Positions 1 through 16,755 of a stretch of DNA of 64,000 nucleotides are shown piece by piece. Both the position numbers and the translations under genes were made by a program. Numbering within the stretch: the stretch's first letter is position 1; every line of letters begins with the position of its first letter. Source of the stretch: Yersinia thracica (GTDB lineage Bacteria > Pseudomonadota > Gammaproteobacteria > Enterobacterales > Enterobacteriaceae); NCBI RefSeq assembly GCF_902170565.1, contig NZ_CABHXX010000034.1:1-64000 (forward strand). The letters run 5' to 3'. A model generated the notes under the pieces. That model was not told the DNA's origin. It worked only from the letters and a program-made list of their open reading frames with translations, and ran no database searches.

Positions 1-2
1 TC

Positions 3-722
3 TTAAAAACAGCGCAATTATTAAAGTCCTATGGATTTTATACCAAAGCTTACTCATCACATATGCCACAAATAATAAATAAAAAACTAGTGAATGAAAT
101 CTACGGAAAGTATTTAAAAGATAAACGAAATCAAGGTGTAGATGAGTGGAGTATCTACTTTAATATTGCCAGTTTCTATTTTCCTAATAATTTTTCGTCT
201 AAAGAATATAGATGTTTTTCTTGGCCAGGAAATCCATCAGACTGGCCATGTGATGTAATTCCGGCTGAGTTTGATTTTCAAAATTATTACGACGTGCCAG
301 AGAATGGTATAACTGAGATCGTAAAAGATTCTGATAGAATGATCGCATATAAAAATGGTTTAGAAAAAGTAAAGGCAACTGAAATAAAAAACACAGATAG
401 GATGGTTACGCCTCTTGTTTTACTTATAGATGCAGATACGTTTTCTTTTTCAATGCCATCGTTTGAACTAACCGCTGGGCCAGTGCATCTTCGTCGTATT
501 ATTGTACTAAATAATACAAGTGAACATTTTGAAATCGATATGACGGTATTTAACTCAAACTTAGCAGAGATTAGGCGAGAATATTATAAGAGTAGAGATA
601 GTATTTGGCTTCCTCTATTTCCGCCAGAAGAGTCTGGTACATATTCCATGGAGTGTAAATTACTTCAATCTGGTAAAGTGATAAGTACAACTTCGGTTGT
701 ACTAAATGTTACATCTAATTAA
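3..722 (+). CDS. 3' part of an unrecognised O-polysaccharide cluster protein (open at left edge)
   Basis: The frame is open without a stop from the left edge through the first in-window ATG at 63. The visible 240 or so codons are therefore most likely the C-terminal part of a longer gene that starts outside the window. Just around the in-window ATG there is a His-Met-Pro motif in an aromatic-rich stretch (Y-S-S-H-M-P), followed by a Trp/Tyr/Phe-rich segment. The last ~100 residues alternate hydrophobic and polar residues as in a beta-sandwich. I do not recognise the family. The H-x-P plus aromatic pattern is compatible with a glycosyltransferase or sugar-phosphate transferase acceptor region, but this is weak. 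It lies 18 bp before gmd on the same strand, shares its high A+T content and is presumably in the same O-antigen operon. Confidence 0.6.
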   Translation, partial: LKTAQLLKSYGFYTKAYSSHMPQIINKKLVNEIYGKYLKDKRNQGVDEWSIYFNIASFYFPNNFSSKEYRCFSWPGNPSDWPCDVIPAEFDFQNYYDVPENGITEIVKDSDRMIAYKNGLEKVKATEIKNTDRMVTPLVLLIDADTFSFSMPSFELTAGPVHLRRIIVLNNTSEHFEIDMTVFNSNLAEIRREYYKSRDSIWLPLFPPEESGTYSMECKLLQSGKVISTTSVVLNVTSN

Positions 723-1771
<1,049 letters not shown>

Positions 1772-1772
<1 letters not shown>

Positions 1773-2668
1773 TGGAAATGAATGGCAAGCGTGCCCTGAT
1801 CACCGGTATTCAGGGTTTTACGGGCCATTATATGGCGGCGGAGTTATCCGCTGCCGGTTACCGGGTATTTGGTTTAGGCTCACAATCTTCAAATGAGGCT
1901 GATTATTTTCAAGTTGATTTACTTGATGCTAAAGGGCTGACTTCTATCATCGAACAGGTCAAGCCTCACCTTGTTGTCCATCTTGCTGCAATCGCTTTTG
2001 TAGGACATGGCGATCCTGCCGCTTTTTATGATGTTAATGTAGTAGGAACCAGGAATTTATTGGTCGCTCTGAGTATCGTTGCTGATAATATCGAAGCTGT
2101 TTTGCTTGCAAGTAGTGCCAATGTTTATGGTAATACCCAGGCTGGTGTTCTGAGTGAATCAGCCGCAGTGAAACCCGCTAATGATTATGCGGTCAGCAAG
2201 TTAGCCATGGAATATATGGCTAAGCTATGGTCAGAAAAGCTGCCACTTATTATTGTTCGCCCATTTAATTATACTGGTGTCGGGCAATCCGATAATTTCT
2301 TATTACCTAAAATTGTTTCTCATTTTAAACGTAAAACAGATAAAATAGAGTTAGGTAATTTAGATGTATGGCGTGACTTTACTGATGTCAGAGCATTAGT
2401 TAAAGCTTATTTAGGATTATTAATAGCCAAGCCTATCGGTGAGACTGTTAACGTTTGTTCAGGCAGAACTTATTCACTACGTGAAGTCATCAGTTTATGT
2501 GAACAAATAACCTCACATAGTTTATCTATTCATGTTAATCCAGCATTTGTTCGTGCGAATGAAGTAAAAACCTTATGTGGCGATGCAAGCAAATTACAGA
2601 GTATTGTTCAAAATTGGAATACTCCGCCATTGGAGCAGACATTGCGCTGGATGCTGGAAAATAAATAA
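1772..2668 (+). CDS. rmd: GDP-4-keto-6-deoxy-D-mannose reductase (Rmd-like)
   Basis: An extended SDR of 298 residues with the N-terminal motif G-I-Q-G-F-T-G-H, a serine-rich S-S-A-N-V-Y-G segment and the catalytic Y-A-V-S-K. The segment R-P-F-N-Y-x-G-x-G-Q and the later W-R-D-F-x-D-V and N-V-C-S-G motifs match the Rmd family, which reduces the 4-keto group to give GDP-D-rhamnose. The closely related Tld enzymes give GDP-6-deoxy-D-talose and cannot be separated from Rmd by eye. The start codon overlaps the gmd stop and the stop overlaps the start of the glycosyltransferase gene. With gmd it should supply the sugar polymerised by the two downstream transferases. Confidence 0.78.
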
Positions 2669-3801
2669 TGAGAGTTGTTTTTTCTACTGACTCTATCAAA
2701 TATCCATTAACGGGTATTGGTCGCTATACATATGAATTAGCTCGTGAATTGCAGATTAGTAATGAAATCTCTGATCTCTTATTTCTGCAAGGTCGAAAAA
2801 TATCTCGTGACTTACCTACAATAAAGGTGAGTTCAGGGGCTACCTCAGGATTAAAAAACGTTGTAAAAAATAGTGTGATTGCTAGTGAGCTATATCGTCT
2901 TTCTGCCCCATGGTTAAAAAGTTTGGTGTTAAAGCCGTACGAAAGTTTTATTTACCACAGCACAAATTTTTATCTACCTCCCCGAATTAATAATGCTGTT
3001 GCTACTTTCCATGATCTTTCTATTTTCAAATGGCCCCAGTGTCATCCGCAAAACCGTGTTCGATACATGCAAAAAGAGTTATTGCTCACTATAAAAAGAG
3101 CGAAAGTCTTAATCACTGACTCTGAGTTTACTCGTAAAGAATTAGCCGAGTACTTTAACTACCCCATTGAAAAAATCATTTCAGCTCCTTTAGCCAGTAG
3201 CGGGGATTTTTACCCTAGGAATCATACTGAATTGCAAGGCTTGATGACAAAGCTTGGTCTTGTTGTTGGTCAATATACTTTATTCACTGGAACTATTGAG
3301 CCAAGAAAAAATATTACAACGTTGCTCAATGCCTATGAGCGACTCCCACTGGAAATACGTTCTCGGTATCCATTGGTTATTTGTGGTTTTCCTGGATGGA
3401 ATAGTGAAGCTATACATCGCCGTTTTGAGCATGCAATGCAACAAGGTTGGTTATTGTATCTTGGTTATTTGAGTGAAAATGATCTTCCTCTACTTTTTGC
3501 AGGAGCAAAGACTTTTTTATTTCCATCATTATATGAGGGGTTTGGATTGCCAATTCTTGAAGCAATGGCATCCGGTGTGCCGGTTGTTTGTTCCAACGCT
3601 GCTTCATTACCCGAGGTTTTGGGTGATTCAGGTTTAATGTGTGATGCACTGGATGTTGAGGGGTTAACAGCTGCTATTATTAAAAGTGTAGAAGATGATA
3701 ACTGGCGGAGTGAATCAATAATGGCAGGCCTAGCTAAAGCAAAAGATTTTTCATGGGCGCGATGTGCTCATGAAACAATCAAAGCTTATAGGCAGGTATA
3801 A
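2668..3801 (+). CDS. GT4-family glycosyltransferase (WbpY-like)
   Basis: A cytoplasmic GT-B fold glycosyltransferase of 377 residues. The C-terminal half shows the GT4 pattern: T-G-T-I-E-P-R-K-N near residue 208, then a P-S-L-Y-E-G-F-G-L-P-I-L-E motif (the donor-binding E-x7-E signature) near residue 290. The N-terminus has the G-I-G-R-Y acceptor-side glycine loop. It overlaps the reductase stop by one base. In Pseudomonas A-band clusters, gmd/rmd are accompanied by GT4 enzymes WbpX/WbpY/WbpZ that build D-rhamnan for ABC-transporter export. The same job is inferred here, but the linkage cannot be read from sequence. Codon usage is AT-rich, typical of O-antigen genes. Confidence 0.85.
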   Translation: MRVVFSTDSIKYPLTGIGRYTYELARELQISNEISDLLFLQGRKISRDLPTIKVSSGATSGLKNVVKNSVIASELYRLSAPWLKSLVLKPYESFIYHSTNFYLPPRINNAVATFHDLSIFKWPQCHPQNRVRYMQKELLLTIKRAKVLITDSEFTRKELAEYFNYPIEKIISAPLASSGDFYPRNHTELQGLMTKLGLVVGQYTLFTGTIEPRKNITTLLNAYERLPLEIRSRYPLVICGFPGWNSEAIHRRFEHAMQQGWLLYLGYLSENDLPLLFAGAKTFLFPSLYEGFGLPILEAMASGVPVVCSNAASLPEVLGDSGLMCDALDVEGLTAAIIKSVEDDNWRSESIMAGLAKAKDFSWARCAHETIKAYRQV

Positions 3802-3808
3802 AAATATC

Positions 3809-4924
3809 ATGCTAAAAGTGCTACATTTTTATAAAACGTATTACCCAGATTCTTTTGGTGGTATAGAGCAAGTTATTTTTCAATTATGTGAGGGTGGTGC
3901 CCATAGAGGTGTTGACTCTACAGTATTATCTCTAAGTCCGCGCGGTAGTATTGTTAATCAAAAAATAGGGTCACATACCGTATATTGCTCACCAATAAAC
4001 TTTGAAGCCGCTTCAACACCTTTTTCGTTCCAAGCATTGAAAGATTTTAAAAAGCTAGCTAGTCAGGCTGATATTATCCATTACCACTTTCCATTCCCTC
4101 TTATGGATATGGTACATTTCTTGTCGGGAATAAAAAAACCAACAGTTGTTAGTTATCATTCCGATATTGTAAAGCAGAAGAATATATTAAAGATATATAC
4201 ACCATTAATGACTCGATTTCTTAATGATGTTTCTCACATTGTTGCTGCCTCACCTAACTATGTGAAGACGAGTGTCATTCTGAAAAAATTTATTCACAAA
4301 GTTAGTGTTATTCCCTATGGGCTTGATGAGCAATCTTATCCCATTCCAACGGCTGAACGCCTCGAATGCTGGAAAAATAAGTTTGGAACGCGTTTCTTTC
4401 TGTTTGTTGGGGCTTTTCGCTATTATAAAGGTCTGCATATTCTTATTGAGGCAGCTAAAAAATCTACTTATCCTATCGTTATTGTTGGTGCAGGGCCTAT
4501 TGAGTCAGAGTTAAAACGGCAAGCTAAAGAGCTAGACATTGATAATGTTCATTTTATGGGCGCTGTATCTGATGAAGATAAAACAGCACTTTTAAGACTT
4601 TGCTATGCTGTGGTTTTCCCCTCTCATCTACGTTCTGAAGCTTTTGGTATTACATTATTAGAGGGTGCGATGTATGGTAAACCTTTAATTTCAAGTGAAA
4701 TAGGAACGGGTACAACCTTTATTAATATCGACCAGCAAACAGGATTGGTCGTACCGCCATCGGACCCTAAAGCATTAAGAACTGCGATGGATAACTTATG
4801 GAATAATATTGAGTTATCTGAACAATTTGGTCGTAATTCGAGAGCGCGTTATTTAGAGTGTTTTACTTCTGAGAAAATGGTTTCAAGTTATATAGATTTA
4901 TATAATGAAATTATTCATAAATAA
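3809..4924 (+). CDS. GT4-family glycosyltransferase (WbpZ-like)
   Basis: A GT-B glycosyltransferase of about 371 residues, the last gene of the O-polysaccharide cluster. The N-terminus contains S-F-G-G-I-E-Q-V, the acceptor-domain glycine loop of GT4 mannosyl/rhamnosyl transferases. The C-terminal half has F-V-G-A-F-R-Y-Y-K-G and a S-E-A-F-G-I-T-L-L-E donor-site motif. The frame is open back to 3764, overlapping the preceding gene. The ATG at 3809 is preferred because an AGG ribosome-binding site precedes it and the protein then begins M-L-K-V-L-H-F-Y, typical of the family. With the preceding transferase it probably extends a homopolymer of the gmd-derived sugar. Confidence 0.85.
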   Translation: MLKVLHFYKTYYPDSFGGIEQVIFQLCEGGAHRGVDSTVLSLSPRGSIVNQKIGSHTVYCSPINFEAASTPFSFQALKDFKKLASQADIIHYHFPFPLMDMVHFLSGIKKPTVVSYHSDIVKQKNILKIYTPLMTRFLNDVSHIVAASPNYVKTSVILKKFIHKVSVIPYGLDEQSYPIPTAERLECWKNKFGTRFFLFVGAFRYYKGLHILIEAAKKSTYPIVIVGAGPIESELKRQAKELDIDNVHFMGAVSDEDKTALLRLCYAVVFPSHLRSEAFGITLLEGAMYGKPLISSEIGTGTTFINIDQQTGLVVPPSDPKALRTAMDNLWNNIELSEQFGRNSRARYLECFTSEKMVSSYIDLYNEIIHK

Positions 4925-5172
4925 TATTTGTTAATAACTTCTGTGTGATCTCGGCATGTTTCTATTTTGAATAGCGCAATCTTCATTCGATTGTTCTTGT
5001 AGCCGATAACTGAATGAAATGTTTACTGATATTTTTGAGAATGTAATCAGGAACATTCTGATGTAAGCTTTGATGCAGATAAATGAATAATGAGCCATCC
5101 CAGCTTATCTCTCTTAGTGTATAGAATTAATCCAACCAGATTTAACTGTTTAAAGTTGAAGAGGCCATAGCA

Positions 5173-6063
5173 ATGAAGTGTTTGAAAGCCGTTATTCCTG
5201 TTGCCGGGCTTGGCACCCGTATGTTGCCAGCGACGAAGGCGATTCCGAAAGAAATGCTGCCAGTGGTCGATAAGCCCCTAATTCAATATATCGTAGATGA
5301 GTGCGTTGCCGCCGGAGTCAAAGAGATCGTGCTGGTAAGCCATTCGTCCAAAAATGCGATAGAAAACCATTTTGATACCTCATTTGAATTGGAAGCGGCA
5401 TTGGAGTCACGGGTTAAGCGGCAGTTATTAAAAGAGATTAAAAATATTTGCCCGCCCGATGTCACCATTATGCAAGTGCGTCAGGGCCATGCCAAAGGAC
5501 TGGGGCACGCAGTACTTTGTGCTCAACCGATGGTGGGCGATAACCCATTTATTGTGCTGCTGCCAGATGTGCTACTTGATGATTCAACAGCTGATTTGTC
5601 TAAAGAGAATCTTGCCAGCATGATTCAGCGCTTTGAGAAAACGGGGCATAGCCAAATCATGGTTGAGCCGGTGCCTCAAGCGGACGTTTCCAAGTACGGT
5701 ATTGCTGATTGTGGTCATGTCGATTTAAAACCAGGTGAGAGTACCCGAATGACCGCTGTGGTTGAGAAGCCTTCTGTCGCTGATGCGCCTTCTAATCTTG
5801 CTGTGGTTGGGCGCTATGTGTTGTCTAAAGATATTTGGCCATTACTGAAAAAAACGCCTCGCGGTGCTGGCGATGAAATTCAGCTTACTGATGCCATTGC
5901 GATGTTAATGGAACAAGAACCGGTTGAAGCTTTCCATATGACCGGTAAATCTCACGATTGCGGCGACAAATTAGGCTATATGAAAGCCTTTGTCACTTAT
6001 GGTGTTCGCCATAACACCGAAGGTGAAAATTTTACTGCTTGGCTGAAAAAACAAATCGATTAA
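5173..6063 (+). CDS. galU: UTP-glucose-1-phosphate uridylyltransferase, GalU-type
   Basis: Makes UDP-glucose from UTP and glucose 1-phosphate for lipopolysaccharide core, O-antigen and trehalose synthesis. The 296-residue protein has the nucleotide-binding [12 protein letters not shown] motif at residues 13-24 and [12 protein letters not shown] in the C-terminal part. The intact G-T-R and G-D-E-I-Q-L-T motifs are those of catalytically active GalU, unlike the paralogue immediately downstream. It lies 248 bp after the O-polysaccharide genes and 63 bp before the second copy. A second galU elsewhere in the genome is possible and cannot be excluded from this window. Confidence 0.85.
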   Translation: MKCLKAVIPVAGLGTRMLPATKAIPKEMLPVVDKPLIQYIVDECVAAGVKEIVLVSHSSKNAIENHFDTSFELEAALESRVKRQLLKEIKNICPPDVTIMQVRQGHAKGLGHAVLCAQPMVGDNPFIVLLPDVLLDDSTADLSKENLASMIQRFEKTGHSQIMVEPVPQADVSKYGIADCGHVDLKPGESTRMTAVVEKPSVADAPSNLAVVGRYVLSKDIWPLLKKTPRGAGDEIQLTDAIAMLMEQEPVEAFHMTGKSHDCGDKLGYMKAFVTYGVRHNTEGENFTAWLKKQID

Positions 6064-6126
6064 CATCGGTTTAGTGCCAGAATAGAGCATGATTTTAAAT
6101 TTGTATTAAAAATCAGTGGGTTAATT

Positions 6127-7020
6127 ATGACCAAATTGAAAGCAGTAATCCCTGTGGCCGGTTTAGGCATGAGAATGCTTCCCGCCACCAAAGCTATTCC
6201 CAAGGAAATGCTACCTATTGTCGATAAGCCATTAATCCAATATGTAGTTAACGAATGTGTTGCTGCCGGTATTAAAGAAATTATTTTAATAACTCATTCG
6301 TCAAAGAATGCGGTAGAGAACCATTTTGATACTTCTTATGAACTAGAGGCCATGCTAGAGGCGCGTGTTAAGCGCCAATTATTGGAAGAAGTGCAATCTA
6401 TCTGCCCGCCGGGTGTGACGATTATGCACCTTCGCCAAGGGCATGCTGAAGGATTAGGCCATGCGGTATTATGTGCCAAACCACTTGTAGGAAATGAACC
6501 ATTCGCGGTGTTGTTGCCGGATGTGCTGATTGATGACGCAAAATCGGATCTAACCCGAGATAATCTGGCTCAATTGGTTAAACGTTTCGAAGAAACCGGC
6601 AACAGCCAGGTATTAGTTCATTCAGTTGAACCGGAAGCTTTATCAAACTACTCGGTTATTTCTTGTGAGAAAGCTGATTTGGAACCTGGCGAAAGTAGTC
6701 GAATTAAGGCTATGGTAGAAAAGCCGCAAAGCCCAGTTGACTTACAATCAAATCTGTCTGCTGTTGGTCGCTATGTTCTGTCTGGGGATATTTGGCCACT
6801 GTTGGAACTAACCAAGCCCGGAGCCTGGGGGCGTATTCAACTGACAGATGCGATTGATGCTCTGGCTGAAGTTAAACCCGTGGACGCTGTTGGATTAACC
6901 GGTGAGTCTTATAACTGTGGTGAGAAACTCGGTTATATGCAGGCGTATGTTGCCTACGGATTACGCCATCCAAAGCAAGGCGCTGAGTTTAAGACCTGGT
7001 TGAAAGAATTTCTGGCGTAA
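6127..7020 (+). CDS. galF: GalF-type uridylyltransferase paralogue
   Basis: A 297-residue paralogue of the preceding gene. It differs at the sites that separate GalF from GalU: the nucleotide-binding loop reads G-L-G-M-R-M-L (Met for Thr) and the sugar-site motif reads [12 protein letters not shown] instead of [13 protein letters not shown]. coli GalF carries the same Met and G-A-W-G-R-I changes, has little activity alone and has been proposed to modulate GalU. The position beside an O-antigen cluster and gnd is also the classical galF position. A strong intrinsic terminator follows at 7041-7070. Confidence 0.87.
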   Translation: MTKLKAVIPVAGLGMRMLPATKAIPKEMLPIVDKPLIQYVVNECVAAGIKEIILITHSSKNAVENHFDTSYELEAMLEARVKRQLLEEVQSICPPGVTIMHLRQGHAEGLGHAVLCAKPLVGNEPFAVLLPDVLIDDAKSDLTRDNLAQLVKRFEETGNSQVLVHSVEPEALSNYSVISCEKADLEPGESSRIKAMVEKPQSPVDLQSNLSAVGRYVLSGDIWPLLELTKPGAWGRIQLTDAIDALAEVKPVDAVGLTGESYNCGEKLGYMQAYVAYGLRHPKQGAEFKTWLKEFLA

Positions 7021-7040
7021 GCTGGCGTAGAGATAAATGA

Positions 7041-7070
7041 AAAGCAATCTTGGTGATTGCTTTTTTTTTT
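7041..7070 (+). terminator. Rho-independent terminator after galF
   Basis: Nine-base stem (7041-7049 with 7055-7063), short loop and a run of Ts continuing to 7070. It lies 20 bp after the galF stop and separates the O-antigen/gal block from gnd. Confidence 0.85.
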
Positions 7071-7277
7071 CGATAAATCAGCATGATAAATTAAATCATA
7101 TTTACTGTTCACTTTGATAAAGCAAACGTGTGCGAACAGCAACTCGTCAGTTGTGCTATCTATCGCACCAATCACTACCCAGCTGACATAATCCTGAGTT
7201 AACATGTTTCCCACATCAAAAACCTGTTGGCTTCAAGGCCGATAACAGGTGTCATCTCTTCAGACAGGAGTTTTTTA

Positions 7278-8687
7278 ATGTCCAAACAACAGATCGGCAT
7301 TGTCGGTATGGCAGTGATGGGCCGTAACTTGGCGCTCAATATCGAAAGCCGCGGCTATTCCGTCTCTATCTTTAACCGTTCATCAGACAAAACCGACGAA
7401 GTCGTTGCTGAGAATCCAGGTAAAAATCTGGTGCCGAGTTACACCGTTGAAGAGTTTGTTGATTCACTAGAAAAGCCGCGTCGTATCCTGCTGATGGTGA
7501 AAGCGGGTGAAGCCACTGACAAAACGATTGCTTCACTGACACCGCATTTGGATAAAGGCGATATTCTGATTGATGGTGGTAATACTTACTACAAAGACAC
7601 CATCCGTCGTAATCGCGAACTTTCTGCGCAAGGTTTTAACTTTATCGGCACGGGTGTTTCCGGTGGCGAAGAGGGAGCATTGAAAGGCCCATCCATCATG
7701 CCTGGTGGTCAGAAAGAAGCCTACGAGTTGGTTGCTCCTATTCTTGAGAAAATTGCTGCTCGTGCTGATGATGGTGATGCTTGTGTTGCGTATATTGGTG
7801 CAGACGGTGCGGGCCATTACGTTAAAATGGTTCACAACGGCATTGAATACGGTGACATGCAGTTGATCGCCGAAGCGTATTCTCTGTTGAAACAGTCTTT
7901 GGGTTTGAGCAACGAAGAGTTGGCAAGTACCTTTGCTGAGTGGAATAAAGGTGAACTGAACAGCTATCTGATTGATATTACTAAAGACATCTTTACCAAG
8001 AAAGATGAAGACGGTAAATATCTGGTTGACGTTATTCTGGACGAAGCAGCAAACAAAGGTACCGGTAAATGGACCAGCCAAAGTTCTCTGGACTTAGGCG
8101 AGCCATTAACATTGATCACTGAGTCTGTGTTTGCTCGTTATTTGTCTTCCCTGAAAGATCAGCGTGTTGCAGCATCTAAAGTGCTCACCGGCCCGACAGT
8201 GAAGCCTTTCACTGGTGATAAAGCTGAGTTCATTGAGAAAATTCGTCGCGCATTATATCTGGGTAAAATCGTTTCTTACGCACAAGGTTTCTCTCAGTTG
8301 AAAGCCGCTTCCGAAGAAAATAACTGGAATCTGCATTACGGTGAGATTGCCAAGATTTTCCGTGCTGGCTGCATTATTCGTGCTCAGTTCCTGCAAAAAA
8401 TCACTGACGCGTACGCAGAAAATGCGGATATCGCAAACCTGCTGTTGGCACCTTATTTCAAGCAAATTGCTGATGAATACCAGCAAGCGCTGCGTGATGT
8501 TGTGTCTTACGCGGTTCAAAACGGTATCCCAACACCAACATTCTCTGCGGCGATTAACTATTATGACAGCTACCGTTCAGCCGTACTGCCAGCCAACTTG
8601 ATTCAGGCGCAGCGCGACTATTTTGGTGCGCATACTTACAAACGTACTGATAAAGAAGGTGTTTTCCACACCGAGTGGATGGAATAA
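7278..8687 (+). CDS. gnd: 6-phosphogluconate dehydrogenase (decarboxylating)
   Basis: Oxidative pentose phosphate enzyme that converts 6-phosphogluconate to ribulose 5-phosphate, CO2 and NADPH. The protein begins [15 protein letters not shown], the NADP-binding loop at the N-terminus, followed by the family motifs [11 protein letters not shown] near residue 125 and H-N-G-I-E-Y-G-D-M near residue 185. The frame is open further upstream to 7227. The ATG at 7278 is chosen because AGGAG at 7266-7270 precedes it and it gives the usual 469 residues. Location next to the O-antigen region is the standard enterobacterial position. Confidence 0.97.
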   Translation: MSKQQIGIVGMAVMGRNLALNIESRGYSVSIFNRSSDKTDEVVAENPGKNLVPSYTVEEFVDSLEKPRRILLMVKAGEATDKTIASLTPHLDKGDILIDGGNTYYKDTIRRNRELSAQGFNFIGTGVSGGEEGALKGPSIMPGGQKEAYELVAPILEKIAARADDGDACVAYIGADGAGHYVKMVHNGIEYGDMQLIAEAYSLLKQSLGLSNEELASTFAEWNKGELNSYLIDITKDIFTKKDEDGKYLVDVILDEAANKGTGKWTSQSSLDLGEPLTLITESVFARYLSSLKDQRVAASKVLTGPTVKPFTGDKAEFIEKIRRALYLGKIVSYAQGFSQLKAASEENNWNLHYGEIAKIFRAGCIIRAQFLQKITDAYAENADIANLLLAPYFKQIADEYQQALRDVVSYAVQNGIPTPTFSAAINYYDSYRSAVLPANLIQAQRDYFGAHTYKRTDKEGVFHTEWME

Positions 8688-8691
8688 TCCA

Positions 8692-8835
8692 TTTAACGGC
8701 TACTGCGCTTTGCCATTCTGGGATTGCGCAGTGCTCGGACAAAAGTACATGTACTTTTGAACGCTCCGGTGACTGTGCGCTGTCCGCAATCAAACTACTT
8801 TCGCTCGCGACGCCTCAGGTGGATAGGCCGTTAAA
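8692..8835. repeat. MITE-like nested inverted repeat in the gnd-hisI gap
   Basis: A roughly 144-bp element bounded by perfect 9-bp inverted repeats (8692-8700 and 8827-8835). Inside are a 7-bp inverted pair (8722-8728 with 8785-8791) and a perfect 18-bp palindrome at 8741-8758. No coding frame. It begins a few bases after the gnd stop codon. The nested symmetry suggests a dispersed palindromic element, transcribed into the gnd 3' end. Confidence 0.6.
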
Positions 8836-8914
8836 TTAAGTGAGCCGCCGAGGTGACTTTAGGTAGGGAAGGCTGGAGTAACTCGCTCGCTGATTTTAAA
8901 AGTTTGCCTTAATA

Positions 8915-8950
8915 AAAACGCCCTCGATGCTGAGTCGAGGGCGTTTTTTT
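8915..8950. terminator. Bidirectional terminator between gnd and hisI
   Basis: Ten-base GC-rich stem (8918-8927 with 8935-8944), flanked by As on the left and Ts on the right, so it can terminate transcription from both converging genes. Confidence 0.88.
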
Positions 8951-8975
8951 GCTGATAAGAAAGGCAATCAGGTAA

Positions 8976-9583
8976 TTACTTCTCGTGACGTTCGCGCAGG
9001 CGACCTATCACTTTACTCAGATCCAAGTCCTGATCCTGCAATAACACCAGCAAGTGATACATCAGATCTGATGCTTCATTTGTTAGCTCTTCGCGGTCAT
9101 TCACTGTCGCGGCGAGGGCAGTTTCTACCCCTTCTTCGCCCACTTTCTGCGCGATACGTTTAGTCCCGCTGGCATACAGTTTTGCGGTGTAGGAACTGGC
9201 TGGATCTGCTGATTTACGTGAGGCTAACAACTGTTCTAGTTGATACAAGAAGCCCCAGTCGCTGGCAGCCGGTGCAAAGCAACTATTATTGCCTAAATGA
9301 CAGGTTGGGCCGATAGGATTGACCAGAATCAGCAGGGTATCATTATCGCAGTCAGGGTAGATATTCACTACATTCAGGAAATGGCCGGAGCTTTCGCCTT
9401 TGGTCCATAAGCGCTGTTTAGTGCGAGAGAAAAAAGTGACTTTGCCGGTTTCTTCTGTCACTGCCAGCGCTTCTTTGTCCATGTACCCCATCATCAGAAC
9501 TTCGCCGGATACAGCATGCTGAACGATGGCTGGCATCAGATTGTCGACTTTGTCCCAATCCAGTTGGTTAATTTGTTGTTCGC

Positions 9584-9590
<7 letters not shown>
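8976..9590 (-). CDS. hisI: Bifunctional phosphoribosyl-AMP cyclohydrolase / phosphoribosyl-ATP pyrophosphatase
   Basis: Catalyses the second and third steps of histidine synthesis. The 204-residue protein has the cyclohydrolase domain first (the M-M-G-Y-M segment near residue 34 and metal-ligand Asp/Cys residues around D-C-D-N-D and C-H-L-G-N) and the helical pyrophosphohydrolase domain from about residue 115 (E-E-G-V-E-T-A-L-A). Length matches the enterobacterial fused form. It overlaps hisF by 7 bp and is the last gene of the his operon. Confidence 0.96.
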
Positions 9591-15203
<5,613 letters not shown>

Positions 15204-15206
15204 TCC

Positions 15207-16106
15207 TTACTCCATCATCTTTTCAATCGGTAACACCAGAATGGAGCTGGCACCCAGCGCCTTCAGTTTTTCCATGGTTTCCCAGAACAGAGTCTCGCTA
15301 CTGACCATGTGCATCGCTACGCGGCTTTTGTCCCCAGCCAGTGGCAGAATGGTTGGGCGCTCGGCACCCGGCAGGAGGGTGATGATTTCGTCCAGACGCT
15401 CACTTGGCGCGTGCATCATGATGTATTTGGATTCGCGCGCTTGAATCACACCCTGAATACGGGTCATCAGGCGGTCAATCAGCTGTTGCTTATCGGCTGG
15501 CATTTCGCCATCACGTTGAATCAGGCAGGCTTTAGAGCGGTAAATCACTTCAACTTCGCGCAGGCCGTTGGCTTCCAGAGTGGCGCCGGTGGAAACCAGG
15601 TCACAGATGACATCGGCCAAACCGGCACGTGGAGCGACTTCAACTGAGCCGTTGAGCAAGCAGGATTTGAAAGTTACCCCTTGTTTATCAAGATATTGTT
15701 TTAAAATGTGCGGGTAAGAGGTGGCGATGCGCTTATTTTGCAAACATTGCGGGCCGGTATATTCGGTATCCAGTGAGGCGGCCAGTGACAGGCGACAGCC
15801 ACCGAAATCCAGACGGCGTAAGGTGAAATAACGTGGGTCTTCACCTTGAGCACGGCGGCTCAGCAACTCTTCTTCCAGCACGTTTTCGCCAATAATCCCC
15901 AGATCAACCACGCCATCCATCACTAACCCTGGGATATCGTCATCACGTACTCGCAGGATATCGATTGGCATGTTTTCCGCGAAAGCGATCAGGCGCTGTT
16001 GTTGTAAATTAATTTTAATCCCGCAGCGCGATAACAATTCGTGGCAATCGTCACTTAGGCGGCCTGATTTCTGCATCGCAATGCGTAAACGCGTTTTATC
16101 CAGCAT
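15207..16106 (-). CDS. hisG: ATP phosphoribosyltransferase (long form)
   Basis: First and feedback-controlled enzyme of histidine synthesis, condensing ATP with PRPP. The 299-residue length is the long HisG form with a C-terminal regulatory domain (ferredoxin-like, from about residue 225). The PRPP-binding motif D-L-V-S-T-G-A-T-L lies near residue 170. It is the first structural gene after the attenuator. Confidence 0.97.
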
Positions 16107-16168
16107 GGTAATCCTCTTAATCTATTAATTTATAAATACATAAATCTAATTTATAAAATGGTGGGCAA

Positions 16169-16205
16169 CAAAAAAGCCCTCGGAAGATAATCTTCCGAGG
16201 GCTTT
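16169..16205 (-). terminator. his operon attenuator hairpin
   Basis: A perfect 14-bp stem (16174-16187 with 16191-16204) with a three-base loop, followed on the minus strand by a run of Us (As at 16169-16175 on the plus strand). It lies between hisL and hisG, the position of the his attenuator. When histidyl-tRNA is scarce, ribosome stalling in hisL should prevent it forming. Confidence 0.95.
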
Positions 16206-16273
16206 CTCTATTGCGTTCTACCGCCACCTGGAAGATTCGTTAACCGTCTTCCAGCACACATCGGCCTGCAAGA

Positions 16274-16321
16274 CTAGTCAGGATGATGGTGATGATGGTG
16301 ATTAAATTGAACGCGATTCAT
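16274..16321 (-). CDS. hisL: His operon leader peptide
   Basis: A 15-residue peptide, M-N-R-V-Q-F-N followed by six consecutive His, then P-D. The run of His codons (CAC CAT CAT CAC CAT CAT) senses charged tRNA-His, and the peptide is followed by the attenuator hairpin and hisG. Enterobacterial hisL typically has seven His in a row; this copy has six. Confidence 0.95.
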
Positions 16322-16542
16322 AATAATTTCTCTATTTGGGCTTATTGACATAATTTCTGTCAATCAACGTAAACCATCTGGCTAGTACCGCGCAACCTTT
16401 TTTTCATCGAATGATTTTATTTTACGCCAGCACACCACGCGCCATCTGCTGGCACTGGTTTTATTTTTAGCGATTATCACTCTGTTTGATGTCAGTTTAA
16501 GCAGGAAGTTGTTACATATGGCGATTACGCCAACTAATAAAA

Positions 16543-16667
<125 letters not shown>

Positions 16668-16755
16668 ATAATATTGAGTAATTATTAAGTTACATTAATT
16701 GGCGTAGGTTATTAGTATGGGGTGTGGCGGTATGAACCGGTCGAGGGCAATTGAG

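Noticed and set aside
7533..8081. Long minus-strand frame of 182 codons inside gnd
   Set aside because: Mirror frame of a highly expressed conserved gene; no start signal or family resemblance.
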